This document shows, piece by piece, positions 52,194 through 61,487 of a stretch of 64,000 bases of DNA. The stretch's first letter is position 1. The number at the start of each line of letters is the position of its first letter. The DNA is from Diaminobutyricibacter sp049994905. Its GTDB lineage: Bacteria; Actinomycetota; Actinomycetes; Actinomycetales; Microbacteriaceae. Under the pieces are notes generated by a model. That model searched no databases and was not told where the DNA came from. It worked only from the letters and a program-made list of their open reading frames with translations. The stretch covers positions 3,224,001 through 3,288,000 of the forward strand of contig NZ_CP188258.1 of the NCBI RefSeq assembly GCF_049994905.1, in the 5' to 3' direction. A program made the position numbers and the translations under genes.

Positions 52194-52786
52194 TCCGCCT
52201 TCGCGAGGCGTCCGGATGCGTGCGAGGCCAGCTCCTGGCCGAGGGCGGCGATATCCCACGCCCAGAGCAGGTGGTTGTCGACCAGCCCGTAGAGCCGGGT
52301 CGCCGCCGCATACTCTTTCGCGGATGCGGTGCGCATCACAGCATCCGTCGCAAGATCGATGCGCGGACCCTTCACCTGGCCCAGGTAGATCTCGGTGACA
52401 CCGTCGGGATGCACGATCGCCACGTCGATGTCGAAGCCGCCCGCGGAATTGCGGAGGGCCTCCACCGACTGCGCCGTCGTGAACGGCCGGGCCCCGACAC
52501 CCGGCAGCATCGCCGGACCGGGGTCGCCTTCGATGAGCTGCCGGCTGAGCCGCCAGTAGCCGGTCTCCGCGACCAGCGGCGTTCGATTCTCGTCGATCAG
52601 CCACGAATACGAGTTGTAGTTCAGGTACGGCAGCCCGTCATGGCTGAAGCTGATGCGCTGCCCGAACTCCAGCTGCACGTGCTCGTCTCCAGCGGTGTAG
52701 TCGAGAACGCCTGAGCCCTCCCAGACCCCGATGAGCCAGGAGAGGGGAACGAGTTCGGCCGGAAGGTCGGTGGGGATCTCGATCAT
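52190..52786 (-). CDS. FABP/nitrobindin-like protein (DUF1794)
   Basis: A 198-residue beta-barrel protein starting at 52786. The motif GVWEGSG near residue 20 is the G-x-W-x-G-x-G signature of bacterial nitrobindins, and PYLNYNSYSWLIDENRTPLV follows. Nitrobindins bind ferric haem and isomerise peroxynitrite; the haem histidine is not securely identified here. It is coupled to ygfZ by a four-base overlap. Confidence 0.85.
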   Translation of the reverse strand: MIEIPTDLPAELVPLSWLIGVWEGSGVLDYTAGDEHVQLEFGQRISFSHDGLPYLNYNSYSWLIDENRTPLVAETGYWRLSRQLIEGDPGPAMLPGVGARPFTTAQSVEALRNSAGGFDIDVAIVHPDGVTEIYLGQVKGPRIDLATDAVMRTASAKEYAAATRLYGLVDNHLLWAWDIAALGQELASHASGRLAKAE

Positions 52787-52806
52787 GGCGGAAGCCTTCG
52801 TCGCGT

Positions 52807-52917
52807 CTAGCGCTGGCCCCGGAAGAGGTTGTAGACGACTACGACGGAGACGCCGGCTATCGCAAGGGTGGCCAGCCCGAGAAGGCCGACGAAAAGGAGT
52901 TCGAGGGTCACCAGCAT
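52807..52917 (-). CDS. 36-residue single-span membrane peptide
   Basis: A short frame, ATG at 52917 and stop TAG at 52807-52809. Residues 5-30 are one hydrophobic segment (LELLFVGLLGLATLAIAGVS and following), ending with the basic tail NLFRGQR. That is the composition of a small membrane protein. It lies 21 bases before the nitrobindin-like gene in the same direction. No clear Shine-Dalgarno was seen. It is too short for homology judgement. Confidence 0.5.
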   Translation of the reverse strand: MLVTLELLFVGLLGLATLAIAGVSVVVVYNLFRGQR

Positions 52918-52940
52918 GATTCGAGTCTACTGGTTCCGGT

Positions 52941-53231
52941 TCACCGCACTGCCGCAACGACGGCGAGCACCGCACCCGCGAGTCCGAGGATCACGAACGC
53001 GCCGACCACACTCGCCGCGAGGCGGTCGACGAAGCCCTCCCTCTGCTGCGTCGCGATTTGTGCCGCGAGGGCACCGGTCACGCACCCGGCGAGCGCCAGC
53101 GCGAGCCACGACGCGTAGGCGTGAGGGTCGCAGACCACTCCGATGACGACCGCGAAGACGACCGCGGCGGCCCAGACGCTCAGGATGCTCGTCCAGCGCA
53201 GCGACGGGGGCAGGTTCTCGGACTCGCTCAC
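52941..53231 (-). CDS. Small membrane protein, unknown function
   Basis: A 96-residue protein starting at GTG 53231 with three hydrophobic segments: ILSVWAAAVVFAVVIGVVC, SWLALALAGCVTGALAAQI and VVGAFVILGLAGAVLAVVAA. No family was recognised. It probably belongs to the same leftward unit as the 36-residue peptide and the nitrobindin-like gene, and faces glnR. Confidence 0.6.
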   Translation of the reverse strand: MSESENLPPSLRWTSILSVWAAAVVFAVVIGVVCDPHAYASWLALALAGCVTGALAAQIATQQREGFVDRLAASVVGAFVILGLAGAVLAVVAAVR

Positions 53232-53359
53232 GGTCCTATTCTGCCCCCGACCGGTGCACATCCGAACCCTGCTGTGCACGATCGACGATCCCCGATCACG
53301 CGAGGGGCGCGGAATGCATCTCCGCTAGGATTGCGGCACAGTACGTACAGGAGGTCTGG

Positions 53360-54052
53360 GTGGCGCAGTTGTTGATCCTCACCTCTGCGCCCGACGCGGA
53401 GGTGCTGCCGTCGCTTGCGCTCCTGAGCCATCGCGCCCGGCAGATCCCGGCCGAACCTGCGGCGCTGGTGAACGCGCCCAGCTGCGACCTGATATTCGTC
53501 GACGCCCGCCGCGACCTGGCCAGCGCGAAGTCGCTCTGCAAGATCCTGACCACCACGGGTATCAACGTTCCCCTCCTGCTCGTCCTCACCGAGGGCGGCC
53601 TCACCGCAGTGAGCGCCGACTGGGGCGTCAACGACGTCGTGCTCGAGACGGCGGGGCCGGCAGAAGTGGATGCGCGCATCCGTCTCGCGATCGGCCGCCA
53701 GACCCAGGAGCACTCGCAGACCAAGATCCAGGCGTCGGGCGTCACCATCGACGAGGCGAGCTATTCGGCGAAGGCCCACGGCCGCCAGCTCGACCTGACG
53801 TTCAAAGAATTCGAACTCCTCCGCTTCTTCGCCACGCATCCTTCGCGGGTGTTCACGCGTGAGCAGCTCCTCAGCGAAGTCTGGGGTTACGACTACTTCG
53901 GCGGAACTCGCACCGTCGACGTGCACGTCCGGCGGTTGCGCGCCAAACTCGGCGACCTCGAATCGCTGATCGGAACCGTGCGGAACGTCGGGTACCGATT
54001 CAACGTGTACGAAGAGGACAATGAGCGACTCCCTACGCCTCTCCGTCCCTGA
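53360..54052 (+). CDS. glnR: GlnR-type atypical OmpR-family regulator
   Basis: A 230-residue orphan response regulator. The receiver half closely follows Streptomyces GlnR: LTEGGLTAVSADWGVNDVVL, and FVDARRDLASAKSLCKIL in place of a canonical phosphorylation pocket. The winged helix reads LTFKEFELLRFFATHPSRVF and WGYDYFGGTRTVDVHVRRLR. GlnR controls nitrogen assimilation without phosphorylation. The start is GTG after AGGAGG. Its 3' end overlaps mshD by 32 bases. Confidence 0.88.
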   Translation: MAQLLILTSAPDAEVLPSLALLSHRARQIPAEPAALVNAPSCDLIFVDARRDLASAKSLCKILTTTGINVPLLLVLTEGGLTAVSADWGVNDVVLETAGPAEVDARIRLAIGRQTQEHSQTKIQASGVTIDEASYSAKAHGRQLDLTFKEFELLRFFATHPSRVFTREQLLSEVWGYDYFGGTRTVDVHVRRLRAKLGDLESLIGTVRNVGYRFNVYEEDNERLPTPLRP

Positions 54053-54956
54053 CCTCGCCGACACAGAGCAGGCCACCGGGTTCTTCCGGGTTGCGGATGC
54101 CGCGATCGACGTCGACGGATACGACCCGTTCAACGAGCAGGCGCGCCTCGATGTGCACTCGGGCCGCCGCACGCCCATCGTCGCGACCGTCTGGTCGGAG
54201 GCCGAACACTCGCGTCCCATCGGCGCCGCGATCGTCGGGCGGGGGGAGCTCGACCTGGTCATCGATCCGCTGTTCCGGGGCAAGGGCTACGGCTCGGTCG
54301 CGCTTCGCGGACTGCTCGCCACCGCCAGGGGCAACCTCACCGCGTGGTCGCACGGTGACCATCCTGCTGCGCGCGTGCTGGCCGACCACCACGGGTTCCT
54401 GCCGGTCCGCAGGCTGCTCCAGCTGAGATCGGGGCCGCTCAGCGCATCCGCCGATGCAACCGGGCGTGCGTCGCATGCCCGGCACCGTGACGGCGTGACG
54501 ATCGAGCCGTTCCGCGACGGCGATGAGGACGAGTGGGTCGAGCTGAACGCGCGGATCTTCGAGTCGCATCCGGAACAGGGGCGGCTCACCGTCGACGACC
54601 TGCGCGCGCGACAGGCGGAGCCCTGGTATGAGGCGAAGGACTTCCTCATCGCCCGCGACCAGCACGGGCGCATCGTCGGCTACGACTGGGTGAAGGCCGA
54701 ACCGGATGCGGTGGACGGCGAAATCTACGTGCTCGGCGTCGACCCCGCGCACCCGGGGCGAGGAACGGGACGAGCCCTCCTGCTCGCCGGGCTCGAACGG
54801 CTTGCCGAGCGCGGGCGCACGACTGCAACCGTCTCCATCGAGGCTGACGACTCGTCCGCGGTGCGCCTGTACCACCAGCTCGGCTTCACCGAACACACTG
54901 TCGACGTCCAGTACCGACGCAGGATCGATTCCGACGGAGCGTTTTCCACCCATTAA
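54021..54956 (+). CDS. mshD: Mycothiol synthase (acetyl-CoA:Cys-GlcN-Ins acetyltransferase)
   Basis: A 311-residue protein with two GNAT domains. The N-terminal acetyl-CoA loop is FRGKGYGSVALRGLL and the C-terminal one VDPAHPGRGTGRALLLAGL; the ending LYHQLGFTEHTVDVQY is typical of MshD. It performs the last step of mycothiol synthesis, the main actinobacterial thiol. It is translationally close to glnR. Confidence 0.92.
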   Translation: MSDSLRLSVPDLADTEQATGFFRVADAAIDVDGYDPFNEQARLDVHSGRRTPIVATVWSEAEHSRPIGAAIVGRGELDLVIDPLFRGKGYGSVALRGLLATARGNLTAWSHGDHPAARVLADHHGFLPVRRLLQLRSGPLSASADATGRASHARHRDGVTIEPFRDGDEDEWVELNARIFESHPEQGRLTVDDLRARQAEPWYEAKDFLIARDQHGRIVGYDWVKAEPDAVDGEIYVLGVDPAHPGRGTGRALLLAGLERLAERGRTTATVSIEADDSSAVRLYHQLGFTEHTVDVQYRRRIDSDGAFSTH

Positions 54957-55001
54957 CCTCGCGCGCCACCACAGCCTGCACTCCGGTGCAATGATGTTGG
55001 G

Positions 55002-57179
55002 ATGGACGGCGAGAACATCCTCCTCGATACAGGGCTCGGCAGCGACTTCGACGACGACTTCGCTCCATTCGTATACGAGCCAGACCCGAGCCTGCCCGAA
55101 GACCGGTATCTCGACCGCGAACTCAGCTGGCTCGCATTCAACCAGCGCGTGCTCGAACTCGCCGAAGACCCCGACCTCCCCGTTCTCGAGCGGGCGAACT
55201 TCCTGGCGATCTTTGCGAGCAACCTCGACGAGTTCTTCATGGTCCGCGTCGCAGGGCTGAAGCGGCGCATCCTGACCGGCCTCGCCGTGCCGACGAACGT
55301 CGGTCGCGCCCCACAAGACGTTCTCGCCGACATCTCGGAGAAGGCGCACGAACTGCAGGTCAGGCATGCTGCCTGCTACCGCGAACTCGTGCTGCCCGTG
55401 CTCGAAGAGTCCGGTATCACCGTCGTCAACTGGGACACCCTCGACGCCGCCGACCGCGTGCAGATGCGCGACATCTTCTCGCAGCAGATCTTCCCGGTGC
55501 TGACGCCGCTCGCCGTCGACCCTGCGCATCCGTTCCCATACATCTCGGGGCTCTCGCTCAACCTTTCGGTGCGCGTGCGCAACTCGCGCACGGGCAAGGA
55601 GCAGTTCGCCCGCCTCAAGGTGCCGCAGATGCTCCCCCGCTTCGTGCGCATCGACCAGCGCGAGAGCGTCGACCAGCTGAGGTTCATCCCTCTCGAAGAC
55701 CTGATCGCGAATCACCTCGGCGACCTCTTCCCCGGCATGGAGATCCTCGACCACCACATCTTCCGCGTCACCAGGAACGAAGACGTTGAGGTAGACGAAG
55801 ACGAGACCGAGAACCTCATCCAGGCGCTCGAGAAAGAACTCCTGCGTCGCCGCTTCGGGCCGCCCATCCGGCTCGAAGTCACCGACGACATGGATGCTGT
55901 GACGCTCGGCCTCCTCGTCCGCGAACTCGACGTCACCGAACAAGAGGTCTACCGCCTCCCATCCCCGCTCGACCTGGGCGGGCTGTTCGACCTCGCGAAG
56001 ATCGACCGTCCCGACCTGCACTACCCCAATCACGTGCCGACCACCGCGCCGCAACTCATGCCGCGCGAGCCGAACGCCCAGCCCGACGTGTTCGCATCGG
56101 TCGCCCGGCAGGACATCCTGCTGCACCACCCGTACGAATCGTTCGCGACCAGCGTGCAGGCCTTCCTCGAGCAGGCTGCCGCCGACCCACACGTGCTGGC
56201 CATCAAGCAGACCCTCTACCGCACCTCCGGCGACAGCCCCATCGTCGAAGCCCTCATCGACGCGGCGGAATCCGGCAAGCAGGTACTCGCCCTCGTCGAG
56301 ATCAAAGCGCGGTTCGACGAGCAGAACAACATCTCGTGGGCCCGCAAGCTCGAGAAGGCCGGAGTGCATGTCGTCTACGGGCTCGTGGGGCTCAAGACGC
56401 ACTGCAAGCTCGCCCTCGTCGTGCGGCAGGAGAAGGGCGTCCTGAAGCACTACAGCCACATCGGCACGGGCAACTACAACCCCAAGACGAGCCGCATCTA
56501 CGAAGATCTCGGGCTGCTCACCGCAGACGACCAGGTCGGCAAAGACCTCACCCGGCTCTTCAACGAGCTCTCCGGCTACGCGATCGAGAAGAAATTCAAG
56601 CGACTGCTGGTCGCGCCGCTCCACCTGCGCAAGGGGCTGCTCAAGCGCATCCAGGTCGAAACCGAGAACGCGCTGGCGGGAAAACCCTCCGGCATCCGCA
56701 TCAAGCTGAACTCGATCGTCGACGAGGCCATCATCGATTCGCTCTACCGTGCGAGCGAGGCCGGGGTGCCGGTCGACCTCTGGGTCCGGGGCATCTGCGG
56801 GCTGAGGCCGGGTGAGCCGGGGCTCTCGTCGAACATCCGGGTCCGTTCCATCCTCGGCCGCTACCTCGAGCATTCGCGCATCTTCTCGTTCCTCAACGGT
56901 GGCGACCCGCAGGTGTACATCGGCAGCGCCGACATGATGCACCGCAATCTCGACCGGAGGGTCGAAGCTCTCGTCAGGCTCGCCGATCCCGCACACCTGG
57001 CCGAACTCGACGCCCTCTTCAACCGCGCGTTCGACGAACGCACCTCGGCCTGGACGCTCGACTCCGAAGGCGTCTGGACGCGGCACCACCTCGACGAGGC
57101 CGGCGAACCCCTCGACGACCTCCAGAACAAGCTCATGCAGCAGATCGCCCACCGGCCGCGTGCGGGGTCGAGGCGGTGA
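55002..57179 (+). CDS. ppk1: Polyphosphate kinase
   Basis: A 725-residue PPK1 of normal length. The N-terminal motif YLDRELSWLAFNQRVLEL is present, and the phospho-accepting histidine lies in HYSHIGTGNYNPKTSRIY. A second conserved histidine is in GSADMMHRNLDRRVE, and arginines sit in VRGICGLRPG. It reversibly makes polyphosphate from ATP. Placed between mshD and the Nudix gene, it is part of the phosphate neighbourhood. A 1039-codon antisense frame across it is a codon-bias artefact. Confidence 0.97.
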   Translation: MDGENILLDTGLGSDFDDDFAPFVYEPDPSLPEDRYLDRELSWLAFNQRVLELAEDPDLPVLERANFLAIFASNLDEFFMVRVAGLKRRILTGLAVPTNVGRAPQDVLADISEKAHELQVRHAACYRELVLPVLEESGITVVNWDTLDAADRVQMRDIFSQQIFPVLTPLAVDPAHPFPYISGLSLNLSVRVRNSRTGKEQFARLKVPQMLPRFVRIDQRESVDQLRFIPLEDLIANHLGDLFPGMEILDHHIFRVTRNEDVEVDEDETENLIQALEKELLRRRFGPPIRLEVTDDMDAVTLGLLVRELDVTEQEVYRLPSPLDLGGLFDLAKIDRPDLHYPNHVPTTAPQLMPREPNAQPDVFASVARQDILLHHPYESFATSVQAFLEQAAADPHVLAIKQTLYRTSGDSPIVEALIDAAESGKQVLALVEIKARFDEQNNISWARKLEKAGVHVVYGLVGLKTHCKLALVVRQEKGVLKHYSHIGTGNYNPKTSRIYEDLGLLTADDQVGKDLTRLFNELSGYAIEKKFKRLLVAPLHLRKGLLKRIQVETENALAGKPSGIRIKLNSIVDEAIIDSLYRASEAGVPVDLWVRGICGLRPGEPGLSSNIRVRSILGRYLEHSRIFSFLNGGDPQVYIGSADMMHRNLDRRVEALVRLADPAHLAELDALFNRAFDERTSAWTLDSEGVWTRHHLDEAGEPLDDLQNKLMQQIAHRPRAGSRR

Positions 57180-58111
57180 CGGCAGCGATCTACGCTGCCG
57201 GGGCCGTCTGCTGGCGCATCGTCGACGGCAAGACGATGATCCTCGTCGTCCACCGGACCAAGTACGGCGACGTCACCATCCCCAAGGGCAAAGTCGACCC
57301 CGGCGAGACACTTCCCCAGACGGCCGTGCGGGAGATCGGCGAAGAGACCGGGCTCTCGGTGGCCCTGGGCGTACCGCTCGGGGTCTCGACCTACCCGCTC
57401 TCGAGCGGCCGCGACAAGATCGTGCATTACTGGGCCGCCGAAGTCTCCGACGCGGCGATCGCCCGGTCGACGTTCGTGCCCAACGGCGAGATCGCTGCGC
57501 TGGAATGGGTGACCATCAAGAAGGCGCGCGGGTACCTCACGTACGAGCGCGACGTCGAGATCCTCGACACGTTCGCAAAACTGCTGGCCGAAGGCGTCAG
57601 CACGACCTTCGCCCTCATCGCGCTGCGCCACGGCAAGGCCGCTCCCCCGCAGACCTGGGACGGGCCGGACACGACACGTCCTCTCACCGAGCGCGGGGTG
57701 CTCCAGGCGGCGAGCGACGCGCCGACGATCGAAGCATGGCGCCCCCGCAAGATCGTGACCAGCCCCGCGGTGCGGTGCGTGGCCACGGTGGCGCCGCTGG
57801 CCGCATCCACCGGCATCGTGCCCAAACACGAATCAGGCATCAGCCAGGATGCGTACGAGCGCGGCCATGCCACCATCCGTCACGTCATCGGCAAGCGTGT
57901 GCGATCGCGCAAGAGCGCCGTGCTCTGCAGCCACGGACCGGTGCTGCCCGAGATCCTGCGGGAGATCGCACTCGCGACCGGGACCGTGCCCGGCTCCTAC
58001 CTGAGCAGCGCCGCCGACCTCGAGACCGGCGGTTTCTCTGTCGTTCACCTCTCGTCGACGAACCCCAGCTCGGGCATCATCGCGATCGAGACGTACTCCC
58101 CGGCGATCTGA
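57176..58111 (+). CDS. Nudix hydrolase / histidine phosphatase fusion (MutT1-like)
   Basis: A 311-residue two-domain protein starting at a GTG that overlaps the ppk1 stop. The Nudix box is GKVDPGETLPQTAVREIGEE with TGL following. A phosphohistidine-phosphatase (SixA-like) domain starts near residue 147 with ALRHGKA and includes ERGVLQAASDAP and VLCSHGPVLPEIL. The layout matches mycobacterial MutT1, which hydrolyses 8-oxo-dGTP and diadenosine polyphosphates. Confidence 0.9.
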   Translation: MTAAIYAAGAVCWRIVDGKTMILVVHRTKYGDVTIPKGKVDPGETLPQTAVREIGEETGLSVALGVPLGVSTYPLSSGRDKIVHYWAAEVSDAAIARSTFVPNGEIAALEWVTIKKARGYLTYERDVEILDTFAKLLAEGVSTTFALIALRHGKAAPPQTWDGPDTTRPLTERGVLQAASDAPTIEAWRPRKIVTSPAVRCVATVAPLAASTGIVPKHESGISQDAYERGHATIRHVIGKRVRSRKSAVLCSHGPVLPEILREIALATGTVPGSYLSSAADLETGGFSVVHLSSTNPSSGIIAIETYSPAI

Positions 58112-58129
58112 GCCAAGTACACACCGCTC

Positions 58130-58151
58130 GTTAACCTTCCGTTTACCATCA
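58130..58151 (+). promoter_or_regulatory. PHO-box-like direct repeat before pstS
   Basis: Two 11-bp units, GTTAACCTTCC (58130-58140) and GTTTACCATCA (58141-58151), match the actinobacterial PhoP/RegX3 pattern of GTTNACC repeats at 11-bp spacing. It lies about 90 bases before pstS. Confidence 0.7.
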
Positions 58152-58241
58152 CGAGGGACGCTCGTAAGGCACCGGGAATAGCGTCGCTGGCGGGTCAGCA
58201 CCGACCCAACGTCCTGTCAATGATCCCCGGAAGGGACAACT

Positions 58242-59339
58242 GTGAAACTCAAGCGTTATGGCGCTACTCTGGCCATCCTGGCCGCCGCCGCCATCTCTCT
58301 GACCGCATGCGCTTCGAACGAAGGCGGAAGCACAGCGTCGACCACCTCGAAGGCCCCTTCGAACCTGTCCGGCACGCTCAACGGCATCGGGTCCTCCGCA
58401 CAGGGCACCGCCCAGACCACCTGGATCGCGGGCTTCCAGACCGACAACCCGAAGGTCACCATCAACTACGACCCGCAGGGTTCCGGCGCCGGCCGCACCA
58501 GCTTCATCTCCGGTGCAGCCGACTTCGCCGGTTCGGACGCCTACCTCAAAGACGCCGAGCTCGCGATGGACTTCAAGGGCTGCGCCGCCGGCACCAAGGG
58601 TATCGACCTCCCGGTCTACATCTCGCCGATCGCAATCGCATACAACGTCGACGGCCTGACGGACCTCAAACTCGACGCCGCCACGATCGCCGGCATCTTC
58701 AACGGCTCGATCAAGACGTGGAACGACCCGAAGATCGCTGCACTCAACTCGGGTGCGTCGCTCCCTTCGGCCCCGATCACCGTCGTGCACCGCTCGGACG
58801 ACTCCGGCACCACGCAGAACTTCACCGACTACCTCGCCCAGAACGCACCGACGGTGTGGACGAAGCCTGCCGGCCAGACCTTCCCCTACACGGTCGGTGA
58901 CGCTGCCAAGGGCACCTCGGGTGTTGCAGACGCCACGAAGAACGCGAAGAACAGCATCACCTACATCGACGAGTCCGGTTCGGCCGGCCTCAGCATCGCG
59001 CAGCTCAAGGTGGGCAGTACGTTCAACAAGATCAGCGCATCCGGTGCTGCCGATGTCGTCGCCAAGTCGCCGCTCGCAACCGGGCGTCCCGCCAACGACC
59101 TTGCGATCAAGATCGACCGCACGAACACCGACCAGGGCGCATGGCCCCTGGTGCTCGTCAGCTACATCATCGCCTGCCAGCAGTACAGCGACTCGGCCAA
59201 GGCCGGGCTCGTGAAGGGCTACGCCGACTACGTCGTCAGCGACGCAGCACAGCAGGCCGCATCACAGCAGGCCGGTTCGGCCCCGCTGTCGAAGGACCTG
59301 GCCTCCAAGGTCAGCGCCTCGATCGCTACCATCAAGTAG
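58242..59339 (+). CDS. pstS: Phosphate-binding lipoprotein PstS
   Basis: A 365-residue high-affinity phosphate-binding protein. The signal and lipobox are AAAISLTACAS. Phosphate-loop motifs QGSGAGRTSFISGAADFAGS and HRSDDSGTTQNFTDYL are clear. The GTG start follows GGAAGGG. It captures phosphate outside the membrane for PstCAB. Confidence 0.96.
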   Translation: MKLKRYGATLAILAAAAISLTACASNEGGSTASTTSKAPSNLSGTLNGIGSSAQGTAQTTWIAGFQTDNPKVTINYDPQGSGAGRTSFISGAADFAGSDAYLKDAELAMDFKGCAAGTKGIDLPVYISPIAIAYNVDGLTDLKLDAATIAGIFNGSIKTWNDPKIAALNSGASLPSAPITVVHRSDDSGTTQNFTDYLAQNAPTVWTKPAGQTFPYTVGDAAKGTSGVADATKNAKNSITYIDESGSAGLSIAQLKVGSTFNKISASGAADVVAKSPLATGRPANDLAIKIDRTNTDQGAWPLVLVSYIIACQQYSDSAKAGLVKGYADYVVSDAAQQAASQQAGSAPLSKDLASKVSASIATIK

Positions 59340-59434
59340 CACCTGAAGCGTTCGGCCTGGACGCGCGAGCGTCCAGGCCGAACCGCTGGGGTTAACAGCC
59401 CCACAACCTCAGACCCGATGAGAGAAAGACAGGA

Positions 59435-60376
59435 ATGACCACCGGAACCGCAGGCGCCATCAGAGCCAAGGTCCGCCTCGGCGATCGCGTCTTCTCCACC
59501 AGCACCGTCATCGCCGGGTCGCTCATCCTGGCCACGCTGGCCGCCGTTGCGATCTTCCTGATCATTCAGAGCATCCCGGCCATCACGGCCCCGGCGGGCA
59601 CGCTGCCGAACAATGCATCCAACTTCTGGGTCTACGTCTGGCCCCTCGTCTTCGGCACGATCTGGGCCGCGCTGCTCGCGCTCATCATCGCGACTCCGCT
59701 CTCCATCGGTATCGCCCTGTTCATCTCGCACTACGCCCCGCGCCGCGTCGCGCAGACGCTCGGCTACATCATCGACCTGCTGGCCGCCGTTCCCTCCGTC
59801 GTCTACGGCCTTTGGGGCATCGCGACCCTCGCCGTCTTCGTCCAGCCCTTCTACGTATGGCTGGGCACCTACGTCGGATGGTTCCCGCTCTTCGCGCCGC
59901 CCGTCTCCGGCACTGGGCGCACCATCCTCACCGCCTCGATCGTGCTCGCGGTCATGGTCATCCCGATCATGACCGCGATCTGCCGCGAGGTCTTCCTGCA
60001 GACCCCCAGGCTCCACGAAGAGGCCGCCCTCGCCCTGGGAGCCACCAAATGGGAGATGGTGCGCATGGCCGTGCTGCCCTTCGCCCGCTCCGGGATCATC
60101 TCGGCCATCATGCTCGGACTCGGGCGCGCGCTCGGCGAGACGCTCGCCATCGCCATGGTGCTCTCTCCGGCCATCATCGTGAAATTCGCTGTGCTCCAGG
60201 CTCAGAGTCCGAACACCATCGCAGCGAACATCGCGCTGCAGTTCCCCGAAGCGACCGGCATCTCCACCAACGCGCTCATCGCATCCGGACTCGTGCTCTT
60301 CATCGTCACGCTGCTGATCAACATGCTGGCGCGCTACATCGTCAATCGCCGCAAGGCCTTCTCTGGAGCGAACTGA
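59435..60376 (+). CDS. pstC: Phosphate ABC transporter permease PstC
   Basis: A 313-residue permease with six membrane segments; the ATPase-contact loop is HEEAALALGATKWEMVRMAV. AGGAATG at the start suggests a close ribosome site. It overlaps pstA by one base and forms the channel with it. Confidence 0.96.
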   Translation: MTTGTAGAIRAKVRLGDRVFSTSTVIAGSLILATLAAVAIFLIIQSIPAITAPAGTLPNNASNFWVYVWPLVFGTIWAALLALIIATPLSIGIALFISHYAPRRVAQTLGYIIDLLAAVPSVVYGLWGIATLAVFVQPFYVWLGTYVGWFPLFAPPVSGTGRTILTASIVLAVMVIPIMTAICREVFLQTPRLHEEAALALGATKWEMVRMAVLPFARSGIISAIMLGLGRALGETLAIAMVLSPAIIVKFAVLQAQSPNTIAANIALQFPEATGISTNALIASGLVLFIVTLLINMLARYIVNRRKAFSGAN

Positions 60377-61461
60377 TGAGCACTGCGACGGTCAACCGGC
60401 CCATGGTCAACTCGCTCACCACGGGCAAGCTCCCCCGGGGATCGACCTGGATGATCCTGGCCGGGAGCTGGGTCATCTTCGGCGCGATCTTCGGCATCCT
60501 CGCCGCAGCCGGGGTCACCAAGAACTTCAACATCGTCGGCGCGATCTTCTTCGGCACGGTGCTCTTCGACGTCGTGATCTACCTGACGTCACTGCTGGTG
60601 GAGGGCTCCCGCAAAGCCACCGACCGCCTCGTGACCTCCCTTGTCGCGACAGCGTTCATCATCGCCCTGCTCCCGCTCGTCTCCCTCGCCTGGACCGTGC
60701 TCGTGAACGGCCTGGCCCGCTTCGACCTGGCGTTCTTCAGCGAATCGATGCGCAACGTGATCGGCGAAGGCGGCGGCGCCCTGCACGCCATCGTCGGCAC
60801 GCTGATCGTCACCGCGATCGCAACAGTGATCTCCGTGCCGATAGGCATCCTCACCTCCATCTACCTGGTCGAATACGGTCGGGGTGCTCTCGCGCGCGGC
60901 ATCACGTTCTTCGTCGACGTGATGACCGGCATCCCCTCGATCGTCGCCGGCCTGTTCGCCTACGCCCTGTTCGCGCTCCTGTTCGGGCCGGCCATCCGCA
61001 ACGGGTTCATGGGCTCGATCGCCCTGTCAGTCCTCATGATCCCGGTCGTCGTGCGATCGAGCGAAGAGATCCTGCGACTGGTGCCGAACGAACTCCGCGA
61101 GGCGTCGTACGCGCTCGGAGTCCCGAAGTGGCTGACAGTGCTCAAGATCGTGCTGCCCACGTCGATCGCCGGACTGACCACCGGCATCATGCTGGCCATC
61201 GCGCGTGTCATCGGCGAGACCGCGCCGCTGCTCATCGTCTGCGGCTTCACGACGAGCATGAACTACGACCCCTTCAATGACCGGATGATGACCTTGCCGG
61301 TCTTCGTCTACACGCAATACACGCAGGCTGCCGGAATCAACGCACAGGCCTCCATCGACCGCGCCTGGACGGGTGCCCTCGCCCTCATCCTCATCGTGAT
61401 GCTGCTCAACCTCATCGCGCGCATCATCGCCAGAGCTTTCGCCCCCAAGTACGGCCGCTGA
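60376..61461 (+). CDS. pstA: Phosphate ABC transporter permease PstA
   Basis: A 361-residue permease, ATG at 60376 overlapping the pstC stop. The N-terminal part has two additional membrane segments compared with six-span PstA; the contact loop is LREASYALGVPKWLTVLKIV. Upstream extension of the frame is antisense-like overlap with pstC and is not real. Confidence 0.95.
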   Translation: MSTATVNRPMVNSLTTGKLPRGSTWMILAGSWVIFGAIFGILAAAGVTKNFNIVGAIFFGTVLFDVVIYLTSLLVEGSRKATDRLVTSLVATAFIIALLPLVSLAWTVLVNGLARFDLAFFSESMRNVIGEGGGALHAIVGTLIVTAIATVISVPIGILTSIYLVEYGRGALARGITFFVDVMTGIPSIVAGLFAYALFALLFGPAIRNGFMGSIALSVLMIPVVVRSSEEILRLVPNELREASYALGVPKWLTVLKIVLPTSIAGLTTGIMLAIARVIGETAPLLIVCGFTTSMNYDPFNDRMMTLPVFVYTQYTQAAGINAQASIDRAWTGALALILIVMLLNLIARIIARAFAPKYGR

Positions 61462-61487
61462 GCGGTCCGCCAAACCCAAGGAACAGT

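Noticed and set aside
54033..57152. A 1039-codon open frame on the minus strand across mshD and ppk1
   Set aside because: It is antisense to two clearly recognised genes and arises from GC-rich third-position codon bias; its translation is repetitive Val/Glu/Asp/Arg without family resemblance.
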